Shown: positions 6,940-13,521, counted from the first letter of the stretch. The stretch is 13,521 nucleotides of DNA from Alphaproteobacteria bacterium (GCA_028280675.1 JANQLI010000180.1:1-13521); one strand, 5' to 3'. The notes: generated by a model not told the origin, from the sequence alone. Translations and numbers: made by a program.

Positions 6940-7620
6940 GTGACAAAGCCAATGACAGACCTTAACAAAAACCTAACAGATCAATTGGATGCGCTGCCGT
7001 GGCGGCAAGACTTTCCCCTCATTGTCGTCGATGCGGACGAGGTTTTGTTGCAGTTCGTTATGGGTCTTGAAAGATACTTACAGGCGCAAGACCTCTGGCT
7101 TGACCTGCAATCCTACCGCCTTCTCGGTAATGTCAAAGAGCGCGAATCAGGTGATCCCGTTTCACCCGAATCACTCCAGGTGATTCTACGGGATTTTTTC
7201 GCAACCGAATCACTCACCCTCGCCCCTGTGCCAGGAGCCGCCAAAGCGCTTCAAGACCTGACCGCACGCGCGACAATTATCGTTCTGAGCAATATTCCCC
7301 ATGAGCAACGCGCAGATCGCGCGGCCAACCTGGCCTCTCATGACATGGGTTATCCGGTCATTGCCAATGAGGGATTGAAAGATAACGCCATGGGCCTGAT
7401 GGCAGAACGGACGAACGGACCCCTTTTCTTGCTGGATGACATCACCCATCACCTCACGGCCACCAAAGACCGCCTGCCCCACTGTCATTGCATTCATCTA
7501 ATCGGCGATCCGCGCCTCCACGCGCTTGTCCCTGAAACAACGCCTGGAACCGTTCGGGTAGCTGACTGGGGCGATGCAAAAACGTATATTGAGACGATTC
7601 TGAATGAGCAGGGGTTTTAA
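6940..7620 (+). CDS. HAD-like hydrolase
   Basis: This is a cytosolic 226-residue protein of the haloacid dehalogenase superfamily, whose members mostly remove phosphate from small molecules using an aspartyl-phosphate intermediate. Motif I is DADEV (nucleophile Asp31, general acid/base Asp33). Motif II is Ser117 in IVLSNIP, motif III is probably Lys147 (EGLKDN) and motif IV is the acidic pair Asp166/Asp167 in LFLLDDITHH. Residues of roughly 40-100 between motifs I and II would form a helical cap. The substrate is unknown. The frame opens with GTG at 6940 without a clear ribosome binding site. ATG at 6952 (residue 5), with AAAG just upstream, is an equally plausible start. The ROK kinase gene begins 8 bases after the stop, so the two are likely co-transcribed from the extended -10 upstream. 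Confidence 0.8.
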   Translation: MTKPMTDLNKNLTDQLDALPWRQDFPLIVVDADEVLLQFVMGLERYLQAQDLWLDLQSYRLLGNVKERESGDPVSPESLQVILRDFFATESLTLAPVPGAAKALQDLTARATIIVLSNIPHEQRADRAANLASHDMGYPVIANEGLKDNAMGLMAERTNGPLFLLDDITHHLTATKDRLPHCHCIHLIGDPRLHALVPETTPGTVRVADWGDAKTYIETILNEQGF

Positions 7621-7628
7621 GAGCAAAG

Positions 7629-8516
7629 ATGCGGATTGGGATAGACCTCGGGGGAACAAAAATTGAAGCGATCGCACTGAGCGATGAGGGGGACGAGCTG
7701 GCCCGGCAACGGGTGCCAACGCCGCGTTATTATGAGAGCACCCTCACAACGATCCGCGATCTTGTCAGCCAGCTTGAATCGATATGCGAGGCGCGCGGCA
7801 CAGTTGGTCTCGGTATCCCCGGCGCCCTATCGCCTTCGACGGGACTTGTGAAAAACGCCAATTCAACTTGGCTCATTGGCCACCCACTAGATCGTGATCT
7901 CGCGCGCGTTCTCGACCGCGAAGTGCGGATCGCCAATGACGCCAATTGCTTCACGGTCTCCGAAGCGACCGATGGCGCCGCAGCAAGGCACCATCTCGTC
8001 TTTGGGGTGATTATCGGGACCGGTTGTGGGGGCGGCATTGTCGTTGACGGCCGTGTGCTGACCGGCCCTCATGCCATCAGTGGAGAATGGGGACACAATC
8101 CTCTCCCCTGGCCGCGCACAGATGAGCTGCCAGGGCGTCCCTGTTATTGTGGCAAATCGGGGTGTATTGAAACCTGGGTATCCGGGTCAGGCATCAATGC
8201 AGATCACAAACTTCACACGGGGGAAAACATCACAGCAGAAGAAATTGTGCAATCCGCAAAAGAAGGCAACCGCCAAGCCCGCACCACATTACAACATTTC
8301 TATGACCGGCTGGCCCGCGCCCTTGCCTCTGTCATCAACATCCTTGATCCCGATGCGATTGTGCTTGGGGGCGGACTGTCCAACCTTGACGCAATCTATG
8401 AGGAAGTCCCTGCACGGCTGCGTGACTATGTTTTCTCGGATGTCACAGAAACACTTATCTTAAAAAATAAGCATGGGGATTCCAGCGGGGTACGCGGCGC
8501 CGCTTGGTTGTGGTGA
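7629..8516 (+). CDS. mak: ROK-family sugar kinase, Mak-type fructokinase
   Basis: This enzyme phosphorylates a hexose with ATP, most likely fructose to fructose 6-phosphate, in the cytosol. The 295-residue protein follows E. coli Mak closely. It begins MRIGIDLGGTKIEAIAL (phosphate-binding loop), has PGALSPSTGLVKNANSTWL, and carries the catalytic Asp104 in IANDANCF. Next come IIGTGCGGGIV and GEWGHNPLPW with zinc ligand His156. The ROK zinc motif CYCGKSGCIE has Cys172, Cys174 and Cys179. The end reads KHGDSSGVRGAAWLW, as in Mak. Other ROK kinases use N-acetylglucosamine, glucose or mannose, so some breadth is possible. AGCAAAG precedes the ATG, and the gene starts 8 bases after the HAD stop. 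A hairpin-bearing repeat follows and may end the transcript. Confidence 0.9.
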   Translation: MRIGIDLGGTKIEAIALSDEGDELARQRVPTPRYYESTLTTIRDLVSQLESICEARGTVGLGIPGALSPSTGLVKNANSTWLIGHPLDRDLARVLDREVRIANDANCFTVSEATDGAAARHHLVFGVIIGTGCGGGIVVDGRVLTGPHAISGEWGHNPLPWPRTDELPGRPCYCGKSGCIETWVSGSGINADHKLHTGENITAEEIVQSAKEGNRQARTTLQHFYDRLARALASVINILDPDAIVLGGGLSNLDAIYEEVPARLRDYVFSDVTETLILKNKHGDSSGVRGAAWLW

Positions 8517-8536
8517 GAGGAGAGAAGTTGAAATAT

Positions 8537-8574
8537 CCCTTCTCCTCATTGGGGAGAAGGTTAGGATGAGGGGG
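8537..8574. repeat. REP-like palindromic element
   Basis: CCTTCTCCTC (8538-8547) pairs with GGGGAGAAGG (8551-8560) around a 3-base loop, including one U-G pair. The tail TTAGGATGAGGGGG (8561-8574) follows. The whole is a variant of a palindromic repeat with a GGTTAGGGTGAGGGG-like tail that is dispersed between genes in many proteobacterial genomes. It lies 21 bases after the fructokinase stop and upstream of dinB. No second copy occurs in this window. No T-run follows, so any terminator role would be incidental. Confidence 0.6.
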
Positions 8575-8630
8575 AAATAGTTGCAGTCGTGCTAATAAAT
8601 CTATTGAAGTGAATAACCTGACGTCAAAAC

Positions 8631-9920
8631 ATGCATACGTCATCTAAACCATCAACAGCCTTTTGCCGGAATTGCTTTGCGCCTGTTTCGTGGGATGGTG
8701 ATACATTGCCAAAACGTTGCCCGGCTTGTCACTCACCGCGCGTGTTAGCGCATAAAGAACTACCCTTTCTCTCAGTGGCGCATATGGATTGCGATGCTTT
8801 TTATGCGGCAGTGGAAAAACGCGATGATCCATCATTACGCGACAAGCCTGTGATTATTGGCGGCGGTAAACGCGGCGTCGTGGCCACCGCGTGCTATAAC
8901 GCCCGCATCTATGGCGTCCACTCGGCAATGCCAATGTTTAAAGCGCTGAAAGCCTGTCCTGATGCGGTTGTGATGAAACCCAATATGGCAAAATATTCCG
9001 CTGTCGGTCAGCAAGTGCGGGAAAAGATGCGCGCCATCACACCGCTCGTCGAACCGCTTTCCATTGACGAAGCCTTTCTTGATCTCACCGGCACAGAACG
9101 GCTGCACAAGCAAAGTCCTGCGATGACCATAGCGAAGCTTGTGCATGAGATTGAAGACGAGATCGGTATCACCGTTTCTGTCGGCCTCAGCTATAATAAG
9201 TTCCTCGCCAAACTCTCGTCCGATTTCGATAAACCACGCGGATTTTCCATAATTGGTAAAGAGGAAACGTTGGACGTGCTTGCTGCACTCCCTGTCAAAA
9301 AGATTTGGGGCGTCGGCAAACAATTTGAAAAGAAACTACGCCGGGATGGCATTGAAATGGTCAGTCAACTCCAAACCATAGACGAAAGCGATCTGATCAA
9401 ACGCTATGGGGAGATGGGGCAACGGCTTTATCGCCTGTCGCGCGGGCTTGATACACGCAACGTCAAACCGGTCTCTAAAGCAAAAAGCATTTCTGGTGAA
9501 ACAACATTCAACAAAGACATTACAGATTTAGACGACTTACAGCGCAAGCTCTGGCGCCTCAGCGAAAAAGTGTCCGCCCGCGCGAAAAAAGCAAACAAAG
9601 CTGGAAAAACAGTGACACTCAAACTTAAGACGGCCAAGTTTCGCTCTCTCACCCGCAGCCGAACATTGGGCACTGCTACGCAACTCGCCGAACTGATCTA
9701 CCGGGAAGGCGCCGAGCTGCTTGAAAAAGAATGCGACGGCACACCCTATCGCCTCATCGGTATCGGCATCTCTGGTCTCATTGATGCGGATCTTGTGCAA
9801 GAAGACGATCTCTTTGATACAGAAAAGAAGAATATCCAAGCCACCGAAACCGCCATTGATGCGATCCGTGACAAGTTCGGCCTTGCCGCTATTCAAAAAG
9901 GCCGCAGTTTGCGGAAGTGA
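8631..9920 (+). CDS. dinB: DNA polymerase IV (Y-family, DinB) with N-terminal zinc ribbon
   Basis: This is an error-prone translesion polymerase, 429 residues. A short cysteine module comes first, CRNC (Cys12, Cys15) and CPAC (Cys30, Cys33), a likely zinc ribbon seen in many alphaproteobacterial DinB proteins but absent from E. coli Pol IV. The palm has the metal-binding DCD (Asp53, Asp55) with Tyr58 at the steric-gate position. The catalytic SIDEAFLD motif has Asp146 and Glu147. Thumb helix-hairpin-helix (VKKIWGVGKQ) and little-finger domains follow. QEDDLF at 390-395 fits the sliding-clamp binding pattern. The ATG at 8631 has no clear Shine-Dalgarno, but homology includes the zinc module, which supports this start. 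I find no alphaproteobacterial SOS box (GTTC-N7-GTTC type) upstream. The conserved location near divK in relatives fits core inheritance. Confidence 0.95.
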   Translation: MHTSSKPSTAFCRNCFAPVSWDGDTLPKRCPACHSPRVLAHKELPFLSVAHMDCDAFYAAVEKRDDPSLRDKPVIIGGGKRGVVATACYNARIYGVHSAMPMFKALKACPDAVVMKPNMAKYSAVGQQVREKMRAITPLVEPLSIDEAFLDLTGTERLHKQSPAMTIAKLVHEIEDEIGITVSVGLSYNKFLAKLSSDFDKPRGFSIIGKEETLDVLAALPVKKIWGVGKQFEKKLRRDGIEMVSQLQTIDESDLIKRYGEMGQRLYRLSRGLDTRNVKPVSKAKSISGETTFNKDITDLDDLQRKLWRLSEKVSARAKKANKAGKTVTLKLKTAKFRSLTRSRTLGTATQLAELIYREGAELLEKECDGTPYRLIGIGISGLIDADLVQEDDLFDTEKKNIQATETAIDAIRDKFGLAAIQKGRSLRK

Positions 9921-9990
9921 AGATGTGTGGTATTATTGTATATGAATACAAGTAGGATCAGTGCGCTGCAAATATAAAAGCAAACTCAAC

Positions 9991-10506
9991 CTACTGTTTC
10001 TTATACTTAGATAAGTCCACAATAGTACAGCCACGTGAAACTCTTCTCTGCTCATCAATGACTCCTCGCGGAGAATATGATGATATGGTCTGACAACTAA
10101 ATAACTCAAAGCCATTAAAGTAGATGGTATCTAGTGGCGACATGTCGGGTCTACCTACTAGACTATTGCTTAGAACTTTTCCATTTAGTCGAATTTCAAA
10201 TCGTGAAACCCATTGGCCGCAATTGTGACAAACTGAAGGCGGAAATGATTCAGTCCTGATAACCTCAAAGTGATATTCGGAATTGTTCTGTTTTATGAGG
10301 CAATCAGAAAAATAGTCGGAGTTTTGATCTATTGTGAAAAAGCCCTTTGGTGGTTTCCCTTCATAGTTTTCCACGCCAGTGGGTCGTACACTAAATGCGC
10401 TTATAGTAGGCTCACAACGGATTTCGAGATAATCTACCCAAAAATCTGCGATAGCGGGTTTCATCATCATCAATGTTGCCAAAAGAATGCAAAATATACG
10501 CACCAT
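9991..10506 (-). CDS. Small secreted cysteine-rich protein of unknown function
   Basis: I do not recognise this family. The 171-residue product starts MVRIFCILLATLMMMKPAIA, a typical signal peptide with an AIA-type cleavage site before DFW, so the mature protein should be periplasmic or exported. The mature part has six cysteines, including a C-X2-C (VCHNCGQW), enough for three disulfides, and otherwise reads as a soluble beta-rich domain. An upstream in-frame ATG at 10518 has no ribosome binding site. GGAG at 10513-10516, six bases before the ATG at 10506, decides the start. The gene is visibly more AT-rich than its neighbours, lies alone on this strand between dinB and the DOMON-like gene, and may be a recent acquisition. 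Codon structure and signal peptide make it a real gene, but no function is proposed. Confidence 0.7.
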   Translation of the reverse strand: MVRIFCILLATLMMMKPAIADFWVDYLEIRCEPTISAFSVRPTGVENYEGKPPKGFFTIDQNSDYFSDCLIKQNNSEYHFEVIRTESFPPSVCHNCGQWVSRFEIRLNGKVLSNSLVGRPDMSPLDTIYFNGFELFSCQTISSYSPRGVIDEQRRVSRGCTIVDLSKYKKQ

Positions 10507-10529
10507 CAGAATCTCCATAATTTATAGTC

Positions 10530-10535
10530 ATTATA
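10530..10535 (-). promoter_or_regulatory. Consensus -10 element of the secreted-protein gene
   Basis: On the minus strand the hexamer is a perfect TATAAT, 23 bases before the preferred ATG at 10506. This gives a leader of about 16 bases that includes the GGAG ribosome binding site. I find no good -35 at 16-18 bases upstream; the sequence there is AT-rich (around ATTCAATT). The 100-base gap to the divergent DOMON-like gene is also AT-rich. The placement supports an independent promoter for this orphan gene. Confidence 0.5.
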
Positions 10536-10608
10536 GATTCTAACGATTAACGAATTGAATATCCGTTTTATGAGTTTGACGGCATAGCAATACTAATTCG
10601 GAAAGGAA

Positions 10609-11142
10609 ATGATAGTGCCTCCTTCTCTCAACCCACACCCGCAATCGTCATGTTATGTCGTCACGGAAATTTTCTGTGACGCACAACTGGCACATGATGG
10701 GGATTTGACCCTGCGCTATGACATGGCGGCAAAGATAGTGGATGTATTGTTGCCGACGCAAGCCCCCGTCACGCGCGCGGATGACCTGTGGCAGCACACC
10801 TGTTTTGAGGCTTTTATCAAAAGGCCAGGTGAGGATGCGTATATCGAGCTCAATTTATCGCCCTCTCATGCCTGGGCAGCGTATCAATTTGAGGATTATC
10901 GCCAAGGGATGCGCACCCTCAATATCCCGCCGCCGAAAATTAAGACTAGGCGCACCGACGATCGCTTCACCCTAACCGCTGAGCTTACTCTGCCGCACAA
11001 AGCACCCTGGCAGATCGGCCTCGCCGCCGTGATTGAAGAAAGAAACAGCAACATCTCTTATTGGGCACTGGCCCACCCACCCGGAAAACCGGATTTTCAT
11101 CATGCGCATGGATTTGTTTACCAAGTTGATGTAGCAACATGA
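10609..11142 (+). CDS. DOMON-like domain protein
   Basis: This is a 177-residue protein of the bacterial DOMON-like group, a beta-sandwich fold related to carbohydrate- or heme-binding domains. The biochemical role is not established. Family features seen are RADDLWQHTCFEAF at 56-69, ELNLSPSHAWAAYQF at 80-94 followed by EDYRQGM, and a C-terminal WALAHPPGKPDFHHAHGF block. There is no signal peptide or membrane segment, so it is probably cytosolic. The ATG at 10609 sits only one base after the GAAAGGA ribosome binding site. The GTG at 10615, two codons on, has the better 7-base spacing and may be the true start. The stop overlaps the start of the DUF1343 gene as ATGA, so the two are translationally coupled. 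This pairing suggests related roles, possibly in handling a sugar-containing ligand, which is inference. Confidence 0.8.
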   Translation: MIVPPSLNPHPQSSCYVVTEIFCDAQLAHDGDLTLRYDMAAKIVDVLLPTQAPVTRADDLWQHTCFEAFIKRPGEDAYIELNLSPSHAWAAYQFEDYRQGMRTLNIPPPKIKTRRTDDRFTLTAELTLPHKAPWQIGLAAVIEERNSNISYWALAHPPGKPDFHHAHGFVYQVDVAT

Positions 11143-12347
11143 GTATGAAGTTTGGACTTGATCGACTCCTCGCTGACCCCACATTGCGCGCGCCTTTAAA
11201 GGGCCGCCGCGTTGGTCTACTTGCGCATCCTGCGTCCGTCACTGAAAACCTCACCCATGCGCTTGATGCTTTGGCGGACTGCAACGACATTACCTTGAGC
11301 GCCGCTTTCGGGCCACAACATGGCCTGCGCGGCGACAAACAAGACAATATGATTGAGTCGCCCGATTACGTGGACCCGGTGCATGGCATCCCGGTGTTCA
11401 GTCTCTATGGCGAGGTGCGCCGCCCGACCGATGACATGATGGAAACATGCGATCTCATTTTGATCGATCTGCAAGATCTCGGCTGCCGCATTTATACCTT
11501 TGTCACGACGCTTCTCTATGTGCTGGAAGCCGCCGCCGCAAAAGGGAAAACAGTGTGGGTTCTCGATAGGCCAAATCCCGCGGGACGGCCCGTTGAAGGC
11601 CTCACACTTCGCACAGGGTGGGACAGTTTTGTCGGCGCAGGCCCGATGCCAATGCGCCACGGCATGACGTTGGGCGAAATAGGTCATTGGTTCATCAAGC
11701 ACTTCAAGCTCAATGTGAATTACGACGTCATTACAATGGAGGGGTGGCAGCCCGACGCTGCACCTGGGTTTGGCTGGCCGTTGCATGAGCGATCTTGGGT
11801 CAATCCAAGCCCGAATGCCCCAACATTGTCGATGGCGCGGGCGTATGCCGGAACGGTGATGCTGGAAGGCACAACATTGTCGGAAGGGCGTGGCACAACA
11901 CGGCCCCTTGAACTCTTTGGCGCGCCCGATATAGATGCCCGTGCGGTGATCGAAGATATGCAGTCCCTCGCCCCTGAGTGGCTTAAAGGATGCGTTTTAC
12001 GTACGTGCTGGTTCGAACCGACCTTTCATAAACATGCCGGTGCACTCTGCAACGGTGTGCAAATACATGTGGATGATCCCCAATATAATCATGACGCATT
12101 TAGACCCTGGCGCTTGCAAGCCTTAGCGTTCAAGTCAATCAGGCGTCTCTACCCGGATTATCCGATATGGCGCGATTTTCCGTATGAGTATGAACACGGG
12201 AAATTGGCTATTGATGTGATTAACGGCTCACCCCTCCTGCGAGAATGGGTGGATGACCCGAATGCGACACCTGCCGACCTCGATGCGCTGACAACTCCGG
12301 ATGAAGAGACGTGGCGCAATATTCAAAAAGATCATTTGCTTTACTAA
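11139..12347 (+). CDS. DUF1343 / NamZ-like (GH171) family protein
   Basis: The family founder, NamZ (YbbC) of Bacillus subtilis, is an exo-beta-N-acetylmuramidase that trims MurNAc from peptidoglycan fragments. This 402-residue protein has family landmarks throughout: KGRRVGLLAHPASV (21-34), FGPQHGLRGDKQDN (57-70), PVFSLYGEVRRPT, LILIDLQDLGCRIYTFVTTL, WVLDRPNPAGRPVEG, MRHGMTLGEIGHWF, and an ending with PLLREWVDD. Many family members have Glu in a GPEHG-type motif; here Gln60 stands there. There is no signal peptide, whereas NamZ-type enzymes acting on wall fragments are often exported, so this one would act inside the cell, perhaps in muropeptide recycling, or may have changed function. It overlaps the DOMON-like gene by 4 bases (ATGA) and the opposing eipB-like gene by 4 bases at its 3' end. 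Confidence 0.88.
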   Translation: MSMKFGLDRLLADPTLRAPLKGRRVGLLAHPASVTENLTHALDALADCNDITLSAAFGPQHGLRGDKQDNMIESPDYVDPVHGIPVFSLYGEVRRPTDDMMETCDLILIDLQDLGCRIYTFVTTLLYVLEAAAAKGKTVWVLDRPNPAGRPVEGLTLRTGWDSFVGAGPMPMRHGMTLGEIGHWFIKHFKLNVNYDVITMEGWQPDAAPGFGWPLHERSWVNPSPNAPTLSMARAYAGTVMLEGTTLSEGRGTTRPLELFGAPDIDARAVIEDMQSLAPEWLKGCVLRTCWFEPTFHKHAGALCNGVQIHVDDPQYNHDAFRPWRLQALAFKSIRRLYPDYPIWRDFPYEYEHGKLAIDVINGSPLLREWVDDPNATPADLDALTTPDEETWRNIQKDHLLY

Positions 12348-13225
12348 CAGCCTGCGCCTTCCACGGCTTTGAGTTCTTTCAGTTCAGCACGGAGGGCGAA
12401 GTCGCCATAGTCCATAACGATATGTGTCCCGACGCCATTTTCATACATATCCATCGACATTTCGACCTCGGGCAAACCTTCTTTGCTATCGCGGTTATGA
12501 TAGCCCATCGTGATCGGCCAGTGATCAAGCCCTTCGAGAAGTTGAGCGCCTTCAAACTCTAACTCTTCCGGATTTCCCTTATCGCCAATAAATGTCACGG
12601 TTTCGAATACCGTCGTCTCCGAGGACCCGTCCGTCATCAGTGATTGATAAAGGCTCTCACCCTTTTTGGCAGCGCTAATCAGTTGCACGATATACTCTGT
12701 TGGAAACTGAATATCAGGCGTCAGCATCACTGGGTCTATATCCGGTGTCTCAAAAATAATGGCGCCGTCCTCTTCCGTGTTATCTCTTGTCGCACGGCCA
12801 ATTGTTTCCTCGGCCAATATCCCACCCATTTTCACTTTGCTTTCAAAACGAAACAATGTGCGATCTGTTGATTCCCATGATGTCATGACGAAGTCACTGA
12901 GGATGCTTTTCCCCTCTTGATCGCCAACCAGTGCAGAAATACGCTGATTGGTGCTAAACCCATCGCAGGCATCAATAGTGTCGAGCACGAGAAGGCCTTC
13001 ATAAGCTGCAATGTTTGAAGAGGATGACGTCCGCTCTAACGACATTTCATAGATCGCTTCAAAAGACAGGAGATTGACATTAGCATCGCGAATGCCCGCC
13101 GTTGCGCCCTGTGGTGTGGAAGAAGATGGAGCCGCCGTCTCTTGCTGATCACATCCAGCGACAAAAAGAAGGGTAACGGCGTAAAGTCCGCCTATAATCC
13201 AATTCTTGCTTGCGTGTCCCTTCAC
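12344..13225 (-). CDS. eipB: EipB-family (DUF1849) envelope protein, predicted lipoprotein
   Basis: EipB of Brucella is a periplasmic beta-spiral protein needed for envelope integrity. This 293-residue product matches the family in CDGFSTNQRI (88-96 region), SDFVMTSWESTDRTLFRF, and the C-terminal half. The family disulfide appears possible between Cys87 (DACDG) and the terminal Cys293. It has a lipoprotein signal: a hydrophobic helix (about 9-24) ends in VAGC, with lipid-anchored Cys25 followed by Asp26 and a Ser/Thr/Pro-rich linker to about residue 45. Asp at +2 would favour inner-membrane retention under the E. coli rule, which may not hold here. The start is GTG (13225-13223), with GGGAG 11 bases upstream. 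It runs toward the DUF1343 gene and overlaps it by 4 bases, with no terminator visible between them. Confidence 0.82.
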   Translation of the reverse strand: MKGHASKNWIIGGLYAVTLLFVAGCDQQETAAPSSSTPQGATAGIRDANVNLLSFEAIYEMSLERTSSSSNIAAYEGLLVLDTIDACDGFSTNQRISALVGDQEGKSILSDFVMTSWESTDRTLFRFESKVKMGGILAEETIGRATRDNTEEDGAIIFETPDIDPVMLTPDIQFPTEYIVQLISAAKKGESLYQSLMTDGSSETTVFETVTFIGDKGNPEELEFEGAQLLEGLDHWPITMGYHNRDSKEGLPEVEMSMDMYENGVGTHIVMDYGDFALRAELKELKAVEGAGC

Positions 13226-13296
13226 TTTGAATCAAACTCCCTATCAATCGTCATTTGTGTCACTGAGCCTTCTAGAGAGACCCCATAAAAGAGATT

Positions 13297-13521
13297 ATGT
13301 CCAGTCCAAAAACAAAGCTTCTTGTGACCCGTGCTCTACCTGACATCATTAAAACACGAGTCGGGCAAGATTATGATGCAATGTTCAATGATGCGGATAC
13401 GATCCATAGCAATGCTGACGTCCTTACCCATGCTGATGGCAAAGAGGCTATTCTGTGTTCTCTCGGCAATGTGATGGATTCCGACTTCTTCGCGCGTCTG
13501 CCTGATACCGTCAAAATCATT
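13297..13521 (+). CDS. D-2-hydroxyacid dehydrogenase (glyoxylate/hydroxypyruvate reductase type), N-terminal part
   Basis: Only the first 75 residues are in the window; the frame is still open at the right edge. The start MSSPKTKLLVTRALPD, the spacing to the ILCSLGNVMDSDFFARLPDTVKII segment, and the alternating beta-alpha pattern match the catalytic N-terminal domain of D-isomer-specific 2-hydroxyacid dehydrogenases. Those most like it are D-glycerate dehydrogenase / glyoxylate reductase (GyaR-like). The NAD-binding Rossmann domain and the catalytic Arg-Glu-His lie beyond the edge, so activity and cofactor cannot be judged. AAAGAG just upstream of the ATG is the ribosome binding site. The gene is divergent from the eipB-like gene across a 71-base gap that must hold both promoters; I could not assign either with confidence. 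Confidence 0.78.
   Translation, partial: MSSPKTKLLVTRALPDIIKTRVGQDYDAMFNDADTIHSNADVLTHADGKEAILCSLGNVMDSDFFARLPDTVKII

Noticed and set aside
8584..8630. SOS (LexA) box upstream of dinB
   Set aside because: Neither GTTC-N7-GTTC nor GAAC-N7-GTTC is present; only an 8-base palindrome TGACGTCA (8619-8626) is found, which is too short to interpret.
8835..9323. 162-codon minus-strand open frame inside dinB, and another at 9537-9896
   Set aside because: Both are antisense to conserved DinB sequence and have no family features.
9902..9914. CCGCA/TGCGG hairpin at the end of dinB as a terminator
   Set aside because: It lies inside the coding sequence, has a short stem and no following T-run.
9951..9995. 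AGTAGG/CCTACT inverted repeat between dinB and the orphan gene, as an attachment site or terminator
   Set aside because: The 6-base arms are separated by 33 bases, no T-run is present, and no direct-repeat partner occurs at the other end of the orphan gene.
11217..11786. 189-codon minus-strand open frame inside the GH171 gene
   Set aside because: It is antisense to a clearly conserved gene, has no recognisable domain and no ribosome binding site; it is a codon-usage shadow.

Overview
The window looks like chromosomal core DNA of an alphaproteobacterium of moderate GC. The basis is the block rnr - NUDIX - MFS - rpmG facing pleD - divK, with the cell-cycle regulators DivK and PleD next to each other, a DinB with an N-terminal zinc ribbon, and an EipB-type (DUF1849) envelope protein. 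These families and this arrangement are typical of that class. I do not name a genus. I see no insertion sequence, phage gene, CRISPR array, rRNA or tRNA.

Layout. Positions 2-4101 (+) are one transcription unit: the RNase R gene (5' end outside the window), a NUDIX hydrolase overlapping it by 4 bases, and an MFS transporter. rpmG (4215-4382, +) follows with its own promoter and terminator. Facing it is the minus-strand operon divK-pleD (6538 to 4790). About 235 bases of structured, non-coding DNA follow the pleD stop before a long hairpin with a T-run that looks like the operon terminator. A roughly 400-base regulatory gap separates divK from a plus-strand pair, a HAD-like hydrolase and a Mak-type ROK fructokinase (6940-8516). 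A REP-like palindrome and dinB (8631-9920) come next. A minus-strand orphan gene for a small secreted six-cysteine protein (10506-9991) sits between dinB and a translationally coupled pair: a DOMON-like protein and a DUF1343/NamZ (GH171) protein (10609-12347). The GH171 gene meets an EipB-family lipoprotein gene (13225-12344) tail to tail, overlapping by 4 bases. The 5' end of a D-2-hydroxyacid dehydrogenase gene runs off the right edge.

How the genes relate. RNase R and L33 serve RNA turnover and translation. DivK and PleD are the phospho-signalling and c-di-GMP arm of the polar cell-cycle circuit. The DOMON/GH171 pair and EipB suggest an envelope or peptidoglycan neighbourhood, which is inference. 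I found no convincing new multi-gene system. The best second-look items are the structured region after pleD, the Glu-to-Gln change in the GH171 protein, the lipoprotein form of EipB, the orphan cysteine-rich secreted protein, and the dyad over the likely promoter of the HAD/fructokinase pair.
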